DNA from: Tabrizicola_A sp965284335
GTDB lineage: Bacteria; Pseudomonadota; Alphaproteobacteria; Rhodobacterales; Rhodobacteraceae
Strand: one strand, 5' to 3'
Length of the DNA: 64,000 bases
Assembly (NCBI RefSeq): GCF_965284335.1
Contig: NZ_OZ260076.1
Below the pieces are notes generated by a model. The model ran no database searches, had not been told where the DNA came from, and saw only the letters and a list, made by a program, of their open reading frames with translations. The position numbers and the translations under genes are program-made. Position 1 is the first letter of the stretch. The number at the start of each line of letters is the position of its first letter. Below, piece by piece: positions 1-10,412 of the stretch.

Positions 1-300
1 GTGGCGGGCGAGGGGCGGTCTTGCACCGAACTGATGCGCGCCATAGGGGGCCGGGTGGCGATCAAGACCGGGGCCGAGGCGGTGTTCATCGCCATGATCC
101 CCGAGAGAAAGCTGGGCCTTGCCTTGAAGATCGAGGATGGCAATTCGCGGGCATCCGAGGCCGCGCTGGTCGCGATCTTGACGCGGCTGGGCGTGTTGGA
201 CGCCGCGCATCCGATGGCGCAAAAGCGTCTGCCTGCGCCGCAGACCAATTGCCGGGGCCTGACGGTGGGGGAATTGCGGCTGGCGCAAGGGTTTCTCTGA
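1..300 (+). CDS. L-asparaginase II family protein, C-terminal fragment (cut by window edge)
   Basis: The reading frame is open at the left edge and ends at 300, so only the last 99 residues are seen. They match the C-terminal part of the asparaginase II family (PF06089): the stretch with GxGR, TELMR, GGRVAIKTGAE and LALKIEDGNSRA followed by a short helical tail. Members hydrolyse L-asparagine to aspartate and ammonia, or are annotated so by homology. The GTG at position 1 is very unlikely to be the start, because the conserved domain must continue upstream. The family call rests on these motifs only. Confidence 0.75.
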   Translation: MAGEGRSCTELMRAIGGRVAIKTGAEAVFIAMIPERKLGLALKIEDGNSRASEAALVAILTRLGVLDAAHPMAQKRLPAPQTNCRGLTVGELRLAQGFL

Positions 301-362
301 TCCCTTGCAGGCTTGAGTCCCCGCAGACTTGATTCAGGGTCGGGTTGGGTTACACTTTCGCC

Positions 363-695
363 ATGAACGCCCCGACGCCCATTCCGCAGCCCATCGCCGA
401 TGTGGTCAGCTTTGACCGCCGGGAGCTTTCCACCATCCTGTCGCTCTATGGCCGGATGGTCGCCAGCGGCGACTGGCGCGATTATGCGATGGATTTTCGG
501 CCCGACGTGGCGGTGTTTTCGGTGTTTCGCCGGGCGGCCGAGGTGCCGCTTTATCGGATCGAAAAGCGCCCGGCCTTGCGGGCGCGGCAGGGCATGTATG
601 TTGTCTGTGGCGGCGAGGGGCAGGTGCTGCGCCGGGGCCATGATCTGGCCGCCGCCCTGCGCGTGCTGGAAAAGCCCCTGCGGCCGATCGACTGA
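363..695 (+). CDS. DUF2794 domain-containing protein
   Basis: A 110-residue protein of unknown function. The ATG at 363 is preferred over an in-frame upstream start at 345. The core, with FDRRELSTILSLYGRMVASGDWRDYAMD, AVFSVFRRAAEVPLYRIEK and RGHDLAAALRVL, is what I recognise as DUF2794 (PF10984), a small family common in Alphaproteobacteria. No signal peptide or membrane segment is visible, so it is probably cytoplasmic. It lies tail to tail with the NlpC/P60 gene and shares no operon with it. No reaction or partner can be named. Confidence 0.75.
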   Translation: MNAPTPIPQPIADVVSFDRRELSTILSLYGRMVASGDWRDYAMDFRPDVAVFSVFRRAAEVPLYRIEKRPALRARQGMYVVCGGEGQVLRRGHDLAAALRVLEKPLRPID

Positions 696-704
696 ACGCT
701 GGGG

Positions 705-1526
705 TTACAGCACGCGGCGGCGGTGGGTGACCGGTCCGCCACCTTGGACCGCGATACGGGTGATGCAGGCGGCGGTGTTCTCATGCGCGACCGACATCGA
801 ATGGCCGTTGGCGTGGATCAGGCGCTGGTCATCGACGATGATCGCGACATGGCCTTTCCAGAAGATCAGATCGCCCCGGCTAAGGGGGGCATCGGCGGGG
901 ATGTCCTGCCCGGCCCCCTGTTGCAGGTCGCTGTCGCCGGGCAGGGGGATGCCGCAAGCGGCATAGGCCAGTTGCACAAGCCCCGAGCAATCCAACCCCG
1001 CGCGGGAATTGCCGCCCCAGAGATAGGGGGTGTGCAAAAGGCTTTCGGCCACGGCGACCGGATCGGCGAGATGCTGGCCCAAGGGCAGGAGGTGGCAGGC
1101 GGGCAGAAAGCCTTGGGTGGTTTCGGCCCAATTGCCGTGGCTCGCGGTAATGGCCACCTCTGCGCCGAGCGATAGCGCGCTGATCTCGGGCGCCTGAACC
1201 TTGGGTTCGGGGTAAAGATGGGTGCCGGGGGTGGCGACCCAATGGGTGGGCGTTGGCCCCCGGGACAGCGCCGTATCGGGCAGCCAGCCGCAATAGCCGT
1301 CTTTGGCGGCAAAGCCGAAGGCGTGGCCTTCATGGCGGTCAATCACGGTAAAGGCCGCGCCGAGAAGAAGCTGGCGTTCGCGCGGGCCGTTTGGCGTGCG
1401 CAAGAGGTCGACCACCGGCTGCGCCACCCGCATAGGCGTGCCTTCGGTAAAGACCGGCACCTCGATGCGGCCCTTGAGCGAGACATGGGCAATGCGGGGG
1501 GTGGCAGGGGTGAGGCGGCGGTCCAT
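705..1526 (-). CDS. NlpC/P60 family cell-wall peptidase
   Basis: 273 residues. The C-terminal half is an NlpC/P60 papain-like domain: catalytic Cys180 in LDCSGLV, His226 in KGHVAIIV, and a third polar residue in the LIHANGH stretch (about 238-242). The first 150 residues look like SH3-type modules (a LPDTALSRG segment and a second LYPEPKV segment), the usual arrangement for gamma-D-glutamyl-meso-diaminopimelate endopeptidases. No signal peptide is evident, so it may act on recycled muropeptides in the cytoplasm. The ATG at 1526 has a GGGAGA ribosome site. It follows the M17 peptidase gene on the same strand after 47 bases, so the two are probably co-transcribed as a peptide-cleaving pair. Confidence 0.87.
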   Translation of the reverse strand: MDRRLTPATPRIAHVSLKGRIEVPVFTEGTPMRVAQPVVDLLRTPNGPRERQLLLGAAFTVIDRHEGHAFGFAAKDGYCGWLPDTALSRGPTPTHWVATPGTHLYPEPKVQAPEISALSLGAEVAITASHGNWAETTQGFLPACHLLPLGQHLADPVAVAESLLHTPYLWGGNSRAGLDCSGLVQLAYAACGIPLPGDSDLQQGAGQDIPADAPLSRGDLIFWKGHVAIIVDDQRLIHANGHSMSVAHENTAACITRIAVQGGGPVTHRRRVL

Positions 1527-1573
1527 TCTGTCTCCCTATGCTCGTCGTCGGCCTTTGGCCGCTCCTTGCAGGC

Positions 1574-2971
1574 TTAGCCGGAAAGGCCAAGGATCGCAGG
1601 CAGCGCGCCCAGCACGGCGCGCGCGCCTTGGCCTGCGCCGCCCTTGGGCCGGGCGGGCAGATCGGCGGGGCTGTGGCCGTAGATGTCGAAATGCAGGTAA
1701 CGCGGGCCTTCGACAAAGCGGCGCAGGAAGAGGGCGGCGGTGACCGACCCCGCAAAGCCCCATCCCGGCGCGTTATCCAGATCGGCGATGCCGGGTTCGA
1801 TGATATGTTCATAGGGCGTCCAGAAGGGCAGGCGCCAGACCGGATCGAAGCCCGCTTTTGCGCCCGACTCCAGCGCCTGAACCATGTCCTCATCATCGCA
1901 GTAATAGGGGGCAAGGTCGGGGCCCACGGCGATGCGCGCAGCGCCGGTCAGCGTGGCCATTGAAATCACCGCGTCGGTCGGGCTCTCGCAGGCATAGGCC
2001 AAGGCATCGGCAAGGACGAGGCGACCTTCGGCGTCGGTGTCGTTCACCTCGACCGTGAGGCCCTTGCGCGAGGTGAGAATGTCCTTTGGCCGCTGGGCAT
2101 TGCCGGCGATGACGTTTTCCACCGCCGGGATCAGCACGCGCAGGCGCAGGGGCAGGTTCAGCGCCATGATCATATGGGCCAGCCCCATGACCGTGGCCGC
2201 GCCGCCCATGTCCTTTTTCATCAACAGCATGCCGGAGGAAGGTTTGATGTTCAGCCCGCCGGTGTCAAAGCACACGCCCTTGCCGACCAGCGTCAGATGC
2301 GGGCCTGTGCTGCCCCATGTCATCTCAAGTAGGCGCGGGGCGCGGGTGGAGGCGCGGCCGACGGCGTGGATCATGGGGAAGTTCTGCGCCAGCAGATCGT
2401 CGCCCCGGATCACGGTGGTCTTGGCGTGGAAGCGGTCGGCCAGCGCCAGAAAGGCCGTCTCCAACTCGGCTGGCCCCATGTCGAGCGCAGGCGTGTTGAT
2501 GAGGTCGCGCGTCAGGAACTCGCCCTCGGCCATGGCGAGGAGGCGGGCGGTGTCGAGACCTGCAGGCGGTTTGAGCAGGGCGGGGTCTTGTGCCGGTTTG
2601 CCGGGGCGGTAGCGGTCAAAGCGGTAGGACTGGAGCAGGAAGGCCAGCGCCGCCTCGTCCCGCTGGGCCGGTGTCAGATCCCCCTCAAGGTGCCAGGCCC
2701 CGGCGGGCAGGCTGGCGGCGGCGCGGGCGAGATGGAAGCGGCCGCGCGCGCGGGCTTTGGCGCTGCCCGTGCCCGCAACGGCGGCCTGCACGCCGCCATC
2801 GGCACCGGGGATGAGCCGCAGCTCTCCGGGCCCCGCCTCAAACCCCGTGGCACGCAGCCATGCGGCTGTGGCGGGGGGGTGGGCGGCCAAAAAACGCTCC
2901 AAACCCTCGGGTGTCACAACATGCAAAGCACGCGAGACGGCATCGGCGGGGGCAAAGATGGGGTTTGGCAT
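1574..2971 (-). CDS. Leucyl aminopeptidase family protein (M17)
   Basis: 465 residues, cytosolic, no signal peptide. The M17 catalytic core is intact: the metal and catalytic residues lie in GKGVCFDTGGLNIKP (Lys231, Asp236, Lys243), in KKDMGG (Asp254) and in NDTDAEGRLVL (Asp313, Glu315, Arg317). The family uses two metal ions to remove N-terminal residues from peptides, and some members cleave Cys-Gly. The N-terminal 150 residues are the poorly conserved family domain. The ATG at 2971 follows a CAGGA ribosome site. It is upstream of and probably co-transcribed with the NlpC/P60 gene. Whether it is a PepA or PepB subtype cannot be decided here. Confidence 0.9.
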   Translation of the reverse strand: MPNPIFAPADAVSRALHVVTPEGLERFLAAHPPATAAWLRATGFEAGPGELRLIPGADGGVQAAVAGTGSAKARARGRFHLARAAASLPAGAWHLEGDLTPAQRDEAALAFLLQSYRFDRYRPGKPAQDPALLKPPAGLDTARLLAMAEGEFLTRDLINTPALDMGPAELETAFLALADRFHAKTTVIRGDDLLAQNFPMIHAVGRASTRAPRLLEMTWGSTGPHLTLVGKGVCFDTGGLNIKPSSGMLLMKKDMGGAATVMGLAHMIMALNLPLRLRVLIPAVENVIAGNAQRPKDILTSRKGLTVEVNDTDAEGRLVLADALAYACESPTDAVISMATLTGAARIAVGPDLAPYYCDDEDMVQALESGAKAGFDPVWRLPFWTPYEHIIEPGIADLDNAPGWGFAGSVTAALFLRRFVEGPRYLHFDIYGHSPADLPARPKGGAGQGARAVLGALPAILGLSG

Positions 2972-3043
2972 GATGTCCTGCGGGCTGTGATCTTTGGCCC
3001 AACCCTAGCCAATCCCACGCCGCCCGCAACTGCCGATCAAGGC

Positions 3044-3433
3044 TTAATTCAAGGTCTGATCCAGAAGCCCCTTGTCAGGGGCCAAAGACCGCTCGGCAAT
3101 CCGGACGAGCCGCGCCCAGACGGCGGAAAACGCCGTGACATCTGCCTGCTCAAGACAGCTGCGCACATCGCCCGCGACGATCCCCAAACTGACCATGCCC
3201 AGATTTTCTGCCATACGCTGCAAGCGGCGCAACTGTCGTGACAGATCCTGCATCTCACGCTCGCGCACCTGCGCGGCAAGGCCCGCCATGGTGAGCGCCA
3301 GCTCCCCCAAGGCCCGCGTCACCACCTGTTCCGCCGAGGCGGTGCCAAGATTGCGGTAGATCGTGGCAATCGGTTCGGAATCCTGCCGGACCCGTTCCTT
3401 GACAGGCAAAGCCACCACATTGTTGCGTGACAT
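3044..3433 (-). CDS. Small conserved-looking hypothetical protein
   Basis: 129 residues. The ATG at 3433 follows AGGAAAGG and is preferred over an in-frame upstream start near 3622, because the upstream stretch lies in the divergent promoter region and reads like non-coding sequence. The middle part (about residues 40-90) is helical with heptad-like leucines and arginines (SRQLRRLQRMAENLGM), suggesting a small helical cytoplasmic protein. No signal peptide, membrane segment or known motif is seen. It diverges from the carbonic anhydrase gene with about 160 bases between them. Function unknown. Confidence 0.65.
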   Translation of the reverse strand: MSRNNVVALPVKERVRQDSEPIATIYRNLGTASAEQVVTRALGELALTMAGLAAQVREREMQDLSRQLRRLQRMAENLGMVSLGIVAGDVRSCLEQADVTAFSAVWARLVRIAERSLAPDKGLLDQTLN

Positions 3434-3593
3434 GACACACCCTTTCCTCAACACCCAAGGCCAAGCTTGCCTGATTGTGCTAAAGAAAACGTTCACCTCG
3501 GCACAGAAAAGCACAGTCAAGGGGCACAATCCCTCTCGCATTTTCCGCGAATGCGTCCTAACCCAAGGGCAAGACAATCGCAGGACGCCGACC

Positions 3594-4244
3594 ATGTCAG
3601 CCACCGCTCGCCCCTTGCCCAATTATCTGGTCAGCCGGTTTCAGGGATGGAAAGCCACCACCTACAAGGACAATCGCGCCTGGTATCGCCGTCTGGCCGA
3701 AAGCGGCCAGCACCCGCGCGCAATGGTGATTTCCTGCTGCGACAGCCGCGTGCATGTCACCTCGATCTTTGGGGCTGATGAGGGTGAGTTCTTTATCCAC
3801 CGCAACATCGCCAATCTGGTGCCGCCCTATAACCCCGATGGCGAGCGGCACGGTACCTCGGCGGCGGTAGAATATGCGGTCACCTCGCTGGGGGTCGCGC
3901 ATATCGTGGTTCTGGGCCATTCCAACTGTGGCGGCGTCAAGGGCTGCCATGACATGTGCTGCGGTCTGGCCCCGGCCCTGGAGGAAAAGACAAGCTTCGT
4001 CGGCCGCTGGATGGATATCCTGCGCCCGGGTTTTGACAGGGTGGCGAACCTGCCCAAGGACGAGATCTTTCAGGCGCTGGAAAAAGAGGCGGTTGTGGTC
4101 AGTCTGGAAAACCTGATGACCTTTCCCTTCGTGCGCGAAGCGGTCGAGGATGACCGACTGACCTTGCACGGGCTGTGGAACAACACCGGCGAGGGCGAGT
4201 TAGAGCAATATGACCCCGCGCGCGGTGCCTTTGCCACCCTTTAA
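3594..4244 (+). CDS. Beta-class carbonic anhydrase
   Basis: 216 residues, counted from the ATG at 3594. The zinc-site signature is complete: Cys48, Asp50 and Arg52 in CCDSR, and His109 with Cys112 in GHSNCGG. The enzyme interconverts CO2 and bicarbonate. The reading frame extends upstream to 3363, but that extension crosses the promoter region and lacks family similarity. The gene is followed within 22 bases by a cupin gene, then by a bicarbonate transporter and its PII-like partner, and on the other side of a repeat region by PEP carboxylase, which consumes bicarbonate. A role in bicarbonate supply is inference from this context. Confidence 0.93.
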   Translation: MSATARPLPNYLVSRFQGWKATTYKDNRAWYRRLAESGQHPRAMVISCCDSRVHVTSIFGADEGEFFIHRNIANLVPPYNPDGERHGTSAAVEYAVTSLGVAHIVVLGHSNCGGVKGCHDMCCGLAPALEEKTSFVGRWMDILRPGFDRVANLPKDEIFQALEKEAVVVSLENLMTFPFVREAVEDDRLTLHGLWNNTGEGELEQYDPARGAFATL

Positions 4245-4266
4245 TCCCGAGTTCAAAGGAGCGACC

Positions 4267-4626
4267 ATGTCCCTGCCCGATTTCGCCACCCACCTAGCGC
4301 TTGGCCAAATGGACCTTGGCCCCTTTGCCCCAAAACCCACCTCGATTGAGGGCAATCAGTCTGAGGCTTCGGTTGATCTGTGGACCTCGCCCGATGGGCG
4401 GGTGGCGCTGGGGGTCTGGGAATGCACCCCCGGCCGCTTTACCGCCGATCGCAGCGGATCGACCGAGTTTTGCCATTTCCTGTCAGGCCGGGTGGAAATG
4501 ACCCATCCTGATGGGCGCGTGCAGGCCTTTGGCCCCGGCGATGCCATCACCTTACCGCAGGGCTGGAAGGGTGTCTGGCGCGTGGTGGAACAGGTGCGCA
4601 AAATCTATGTGATCACCCAAGGCTAA
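4267..4626 (+). CDS. Cupin domain-containing protein (DUF861/cupin_3 type)
   Basis: 119 residues, ATG at 4267 behind a strong AAAGGAG ribosome site, 22 bases after the carbonic anhydrase gene and so probably in the same operon. The sequence carries a single small beta-barrel: VALGVWECTPGRFTADRSG, STEFCHFLSGRVEMTHPDG and FGPGDAITLPQGWKGVWRV, the spacing of cupin_3 proteins. Related proteins include ureidoglycine aminohydrolase and several of unknown role. Glu and His metal-ligand candidates are in the TEFCHFLSG segment. No pathway is shown by the neighbours. Confidence 0.82.
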   Translation: MSLPDFATHLALGQMDLGPFAPKPTSIEGNQSEASVDLWTSPDGRVALGVWECTPGRFTADRSGSTEFCHFLSGRVEMTHPDGRVQAFGPGDAITLPQGWKGVWRVVEQVRKIYVITQG

Positions 4627-4746
4627 AGCACCTTCACCGAACGGCGCGCCTTTGTTCGACAAAGTTGCGCTTTGGAAAATCCCCTTCACTCAGGGCTTGC
4701 AAATCGCCCCCGAACCCTTAAGTCGCCCAAAACGCTTGGAGGGCAT

Positions 4747-5724
4747 ATGGCAGAGTTACTGGCAGTCGCGGGCGACAATCTTTTGACGCCAATGATCCTA
4801 TGCTTTGCGCTGGGGCTTTTCGCCGCGATAGCCCGGTCGGAACTGACGATCCCCGAGGCTTTTGCCAAAGCGATGTCGATCTATCTTCTCTTTGCCATCG
4901 GCTTCAAGGGCGGGGTCGCGGTGGCGGGCCATGGCATTGATGGCCATGTGCTGATGGCGCTGGTGGGCGGCATTATCCTGTCATTTGCCATTCCCTTTGC
5001 GGCTTTTGCCCTGTTGAGGGTGATGACCGGGCTTTCGGCTGTCGATGCCGCGGCGGTTTCAGCGCATTACGGATCGGTCTCGATCGTGACCTTTGTCACG
5101 GCCACCTCGGTGGTCAGCGGGCAAGGGCTGCCGTTCGAGGGCTATATGGTGGCCGTTGCCGCCGCGATGGAAGCCCCGGCGATTGTCTCGGCGCTGTGGT
5201 TGGCGGCGCGGTCGGGGTCGGGCGCCCGAATGGATGCGCGGCTTTGGCATGAGATTTTGCTCAACGGTTCTATCGTGCTGTTGGTCGGCTCGTTCCTGAT
5301 CGGAGCGGCGACGGGCGATGAGGGGATGGCGCGGATTGAAGCCTTCATCGTGGCACCCTTCCAAGGGATCTTGTGCCTGTTCCTGCTGGATATGGGCTTG
5401 GTCGCGGGTCGTGGCTTGCGCGGATCAAAGGGCATATTGGGCCTTGGAACCATCGCATTTGGCATGATCATGCCCATGGTCGGGGCCGCACTTGGCCTAG
5501 GCGTGGCCTTGGTGATCGGGCTTTCGGCGGGTGGCGCGGCGCTTTTGATGACGCTTGCTGCCTCGGCCAGCTATATCGCCGTGCCTGCGGCCATGCGCGT
5601 GGCTTTGCCCGAGGCGAACCCTTCGGTCTATCTGACGCTGTCCTTGGGCGTCACATTTCCCTTCAACCTGATCTTCGGCATTCCGGCCTATCTGGCCGTG
5701 GCCCAAACCCTGAGCGGAGGCTGA
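4747..5724 (+). CDS. sbtA: SbtA-type sodium-dependent bicarbonate transporter
   Basis: 325 residues, almost entirely hydrophobic, with about ten membrane segments in two similar halves. The conserved half-helix stretches are recognisable: AHYGSVSIVTFVTA in the first half and ASASYIAVPAAMRVALPEANPS in the second. This is the pattern of the SbtA/DUF897 family, cyanobacterial Na+/HCO3- symporters with wide bacterial relatives. The ATG at 4747 follows TTGGAGGG. The next gene, four bases downstream, encodes a PII-like SbtB, the known partner that binds SbtA and inhibits it depending on adenine nucleotides. Substrate is inferred from family and partner, since distant DUF897 members are untested. 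Confidence 0.87.
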   Translation: MAELLAVAGDNLLTPMILCFALGLFAAIARSELTIPEAFAKAMSIYLLFAIGFKGGVAVAGHGIDGHVLMALVGGIILSFAIPFAAFALLRVMTGLSAVDAAAVSAHYGSVSIVTFVTATSVVSGQGLPFEGYMVAVAAAMEAPAIVSALWLAARSGSGARMDARLWHEILLNGSIVLLVGSFLIGAATGDEGMARIEAFIVAPFQGILCLFLLDMGLVAGRGLRGSKGILGLGTIAFGMIMPMVGAALGLGVALVIGLSAGGAALLMTLAASASYIAVPAAMRVALPEANPSVYLTLSLGVTFPFNLIFGIPAYLAVAQTLSGG

Positions 5725-5727
5725 CCC

Positions 5728-6036
5728 GTGCAGACCCATCTTGCCAAACGCGTCGAGATCATCATCGAGGCCCCAATGGAAACCCGCCTGACCGAGGCCT
5801 TGGAACAGGCGGGGGTGACGGGGTTCACCGTGCTGCCGGTTCTGGGTGGGTCGGGCCGCTCGGGGCGCTGGACGCGCGAGGGGCAAATCGGCCGGGCGGG
5901 GATGGTGGCGGTGATCTGCCTCATTCGCCCCGAACGGCTGGACGCGCTTCTGGAGGCGGCGTTTCAGGTGGTGGCGCGCCATATCGGCGTGGTCTCGGTG
6001 ACGGATACGCAGGTGCTGCGGGCCGAGCGGTTCTAA
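5728..6036 (+). CDS. sbtB: PII-like regulator of the bicarbonate transporter (SbtB-like)
   Basis: 102 residues with the ferredoxin-like PII fold: a first strand (KRVEIIIEAPMETRLTEALEQAGV), a T-loop region with GGSGRSGRW, and a last strand-helix-strand ending in VSVTDTQVLRAERF. It starts with GTG at 5728, four bases after sbtA, with AGCGGAGG seven bases upstream, so translation is coupled to sbtA. Cyanobacterial SbtB binds cAMP, AMP, ADP or ATP and gates SbtA at the membrane. The T-loop here is short and Gly/Arg-rich and lacks a canonical GlnB uridylylation tyrosine, so a nitrogen-signalling GlnB role is unlikely. Confidence 0.82.
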   Translation: MQTHLAKRVEIIIEAPMETRLTEALEQAGVTGFTVLPVLGGSGRSGRWTREGQIGRAGMVAVICLIRPERLDALLEAAFQVVARHIGVVSVTDTQVLRAERF

Positions 6037-6064
6037 GGGCGTCTTAGCGCCCACCGTGGCGTTC

Positions 6065-6353
6065 CCCCCCACCCCCAGCCCCTCCCCACGGGGGGGAGGG
6101 GAGGCGTTGGGTTTGCGGCGTTTCTCTTTGTGCCCATGAGGGAAAGTTTGTTCGGCGGATGCCCCACCTTGGGGGGATCCCGCAGCGCCGGTGCCGGACG
6201 TCGGAGGTTCGCCCCCCACCCCCAGCCCCTCCCCACGAGGGGGAGGGGAGGCGCGGGATTTCTGGCCTTTCGCTCTGCGGCCACGGACATCGCCACGTCT
6301 GTAAGCCTGTCACCTCCCCTCCCCCTCCGTGGGGAGGGGCTGGGGGTGGGGGG
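6065..6353. repeat. Three copies of a 42-43 bp GC-rich palindromic repeat
   Basis: This 390-base stretch between the convergent sbtB and glyA genes holds no convincing gene. Copy 1 lies at 6065-6106 and copy 2 at 6212-6253 in the same orientation. Copy 3 lies at 6311-6353 inverted and one base longer. Each has a block CCCCCCACCCCCAGCCCC followed by an inverted repeat CCCCTCCCC, ACG, then GGGGGAGGGG, which would fold into a stable hairpin. Copies differ by only a few bases. The arrangement resembles REP/BIME elements of other bacteria; the family name in this genus is not known to me. Confidence 0.85.
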
Positions 6354-6375
6354 GGCTGGTTGCGACGACCGCAAG

Positions 6376-6402
6376 AAAAAGCCCCGCCGAGGCGGGGCTT
6401 TT
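6376..6402. terminator. Bidirectional intrinsic terminator between sbtB and glyA
   Basis: A stem of GCCCCGCC and GGCGGGGC with a two-base GA loop is flanked by AAAAA on the left and TTTT on the right, so it can work on both strands. It lies 24 bases past the glyA stop and is the obvious terminator of the leftward serine-cycle operon. It can also stop transcripts coming from sbtB. Confidence 0.85.
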
Positions 6403-6425
6403 GCATGGGACGATCCGATGTCGGA

Positions 6426-7724
6426 TCACAGCGTCGGGTAGATCGGGAACTTCTCGCAGAGAGCCTCGACCTTGGCTTTCACCGCCGCCTCGACCGCGCC
6501 GTTGCCCTCTTCGCCGTTCTTGGCCAGACCATCGACCACCTCGACGATCCAATCCGCGATCAGACGGAATTCCGGCTCGGCAAAGCCGCGCGTGGTGCCT
6601 GCCGGGGTGCCAAGGCGCACGCCCGAGGTGACCGTCGGCTTTTCGGGGTCAAATGGGATGCCGTTCTTGTTGCAGGTGATATGCGCCCGGCCCAGCGCCT
6701 TTTCGGTCGCATTGCCCTTCACCCCCTTGGGGCGCAGGTCGACCAGCATCAGGTGGGTGTCGGTGCCGCCCGTCACAATGTCCAATCCGCCCTTCATCAG
6801 TTGATCCGCCAAGGATTGGGCGTTCTTCACCACCTGCTTTTGATAGTCGATGAAATCCGGCCGCAGCGCCTCGCCAAAGGCCACGGCCTTGGCGGCGATC
6901 ACATGCATCAAGGGGCCGCCCTGAATGCCGGGGAAAATCGCCGAGTTGACCTTTTTGGCGATGCCCTCGTCATTCGTCAGGATCATGCCGCCGCGGGGGC
7001 CGCGGAGGGTTTTATGGGTGGTCGTGGTCGCCACATGGGCATGCGGGAAGGGCGAGGGGTAAAGCCCGGCCGCGATGAGGCCCGCGAAATGGGCCATGTC
7101 GACCAGAAGATAAGCACCGACCTTATCGGCAATTTCGCGCATCTTGGCAAAATCAATGATGCGCGGAATGGCCGAGCCGCCGGCGATGATGAGCTTGGGG
7201 TTATGTTCCACCGCCAAGGCCTCGAGCTGGTCATAGTCGAGCTGGCTGTCCTGCTGGCGCACGCCGTATTGCACGGCCTTGAACCACTTGCCCGACTGGT
7301 TGGGCGCCGCGCCATGGGTCAGGTGACCACCGGCGTCGAGCGACATGCCCAGAATGGTATCGCCGGGCTGGATCAGCGCCTGAAACACGCCCTGGTTGGC
7401 CTGAGACCCGGAGTTCGGCTGGACGTTGGCATAGGTGCAGCCAAAGAGCTTGCAGGCCCGCTCCATCGCCAGATTTTCTGCGATATCAACGAATTGGCAG
7501 CCGCCATAGTAGCGCTTGCCCGCATAGCCTTCGGCGTATTTGTTGGTCATCACCGAGCCCTGCGCCTCCATCACGGCGCGGGAGACGATGTTTTCGGACG
7601 CAATCAACTCGATCTCATGGCGCTGACGGCCCAACTCCTGCGTCACAGCCCCGAAAATCTCGGGATCACGGGTCGCAAGGCTTTCGGTGAAAAAGCCGGA
7701 GGTCATCGAAGGCGATATGGTCAT
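6426..7724 (-). CDS. glyA: Serine hydroxymethyltransferase
   Basis: 432 residues, cytosolic PLP enzyme. It joins methylene-tetrahydrofolate and glycine to make serine, the entry step of the serine cycle. The PLP-lysine motif VATTTTHKTLRGPRGG is present, as are the N-terminal ELIASENIVSRAV and YAEGYAGKRYYGGCQ signatures. The ATG at 7724 follows AAAGGATC and lies 15 bases after the ppc stop. It is the last gene of the leftward sgaA-mtkA-mtkB-hprA-ppc-glyA set and is followed by an intrinsic terminator. It may be the only glyA copy or a serine-cycle-dedicated one; the window cannot tell. Confidence 0.97.
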   Translation of the reverse strand: MTISPSMTSGFFTESLATRDPEIFGAVTQELGRQRHEIELIASENIVSRAVMEAQGSVMTNKYAEGYAGKRYYGGCQFVDIAENLAMERACKLFGCTYANVQPNSGSQANQGVFQALIQPGDTILGMSLDAGGHLTHGAAPNQSGKWFKAVQYGVRQQDSQLDYDQLEALAVEHNPKLIIAGGSAIPRIIDFAKMREIADKVGAYLLVDMAHFAGLIAAGLYPSPFPHAHVATTTTHKTLRGPRGGMILTNDEGIAKKVNSAIFPGIQGGPLMHVIAAKAVAFGEALRPDFIDYQKQVVKNAQSLADQLMKGGLDIVTGGTDTHLMLVDLRPKGVKGNATEKALGRAHITCNKNGIPFDPEKPTVTSGVRLGTPAGTTRGFAEPEFRLIADWIVEVVDGLAKNGEEGNGAVEAAVKAKVEALCEKFPIYPTL

Positions 7725-7739
7725 GGCAAGATCCTTTGT

Positions 7740-10409
<2,670 letters not shown>

Positions 10410-10412
10410 GCC

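Noticed and set aside
3363..3593. N-terminal extension of carbonic anhydrase
   Set aside because: The extension overlaps the divergent promoter region and reads unlike the family; the ATG at 3594 gives a normal-length protein.
6065..6353. Possible CRISPR array
   Set aside because: Only three copies, one inverted, with unequal gaps of about 105 and 57 bases; no cas genes are present.
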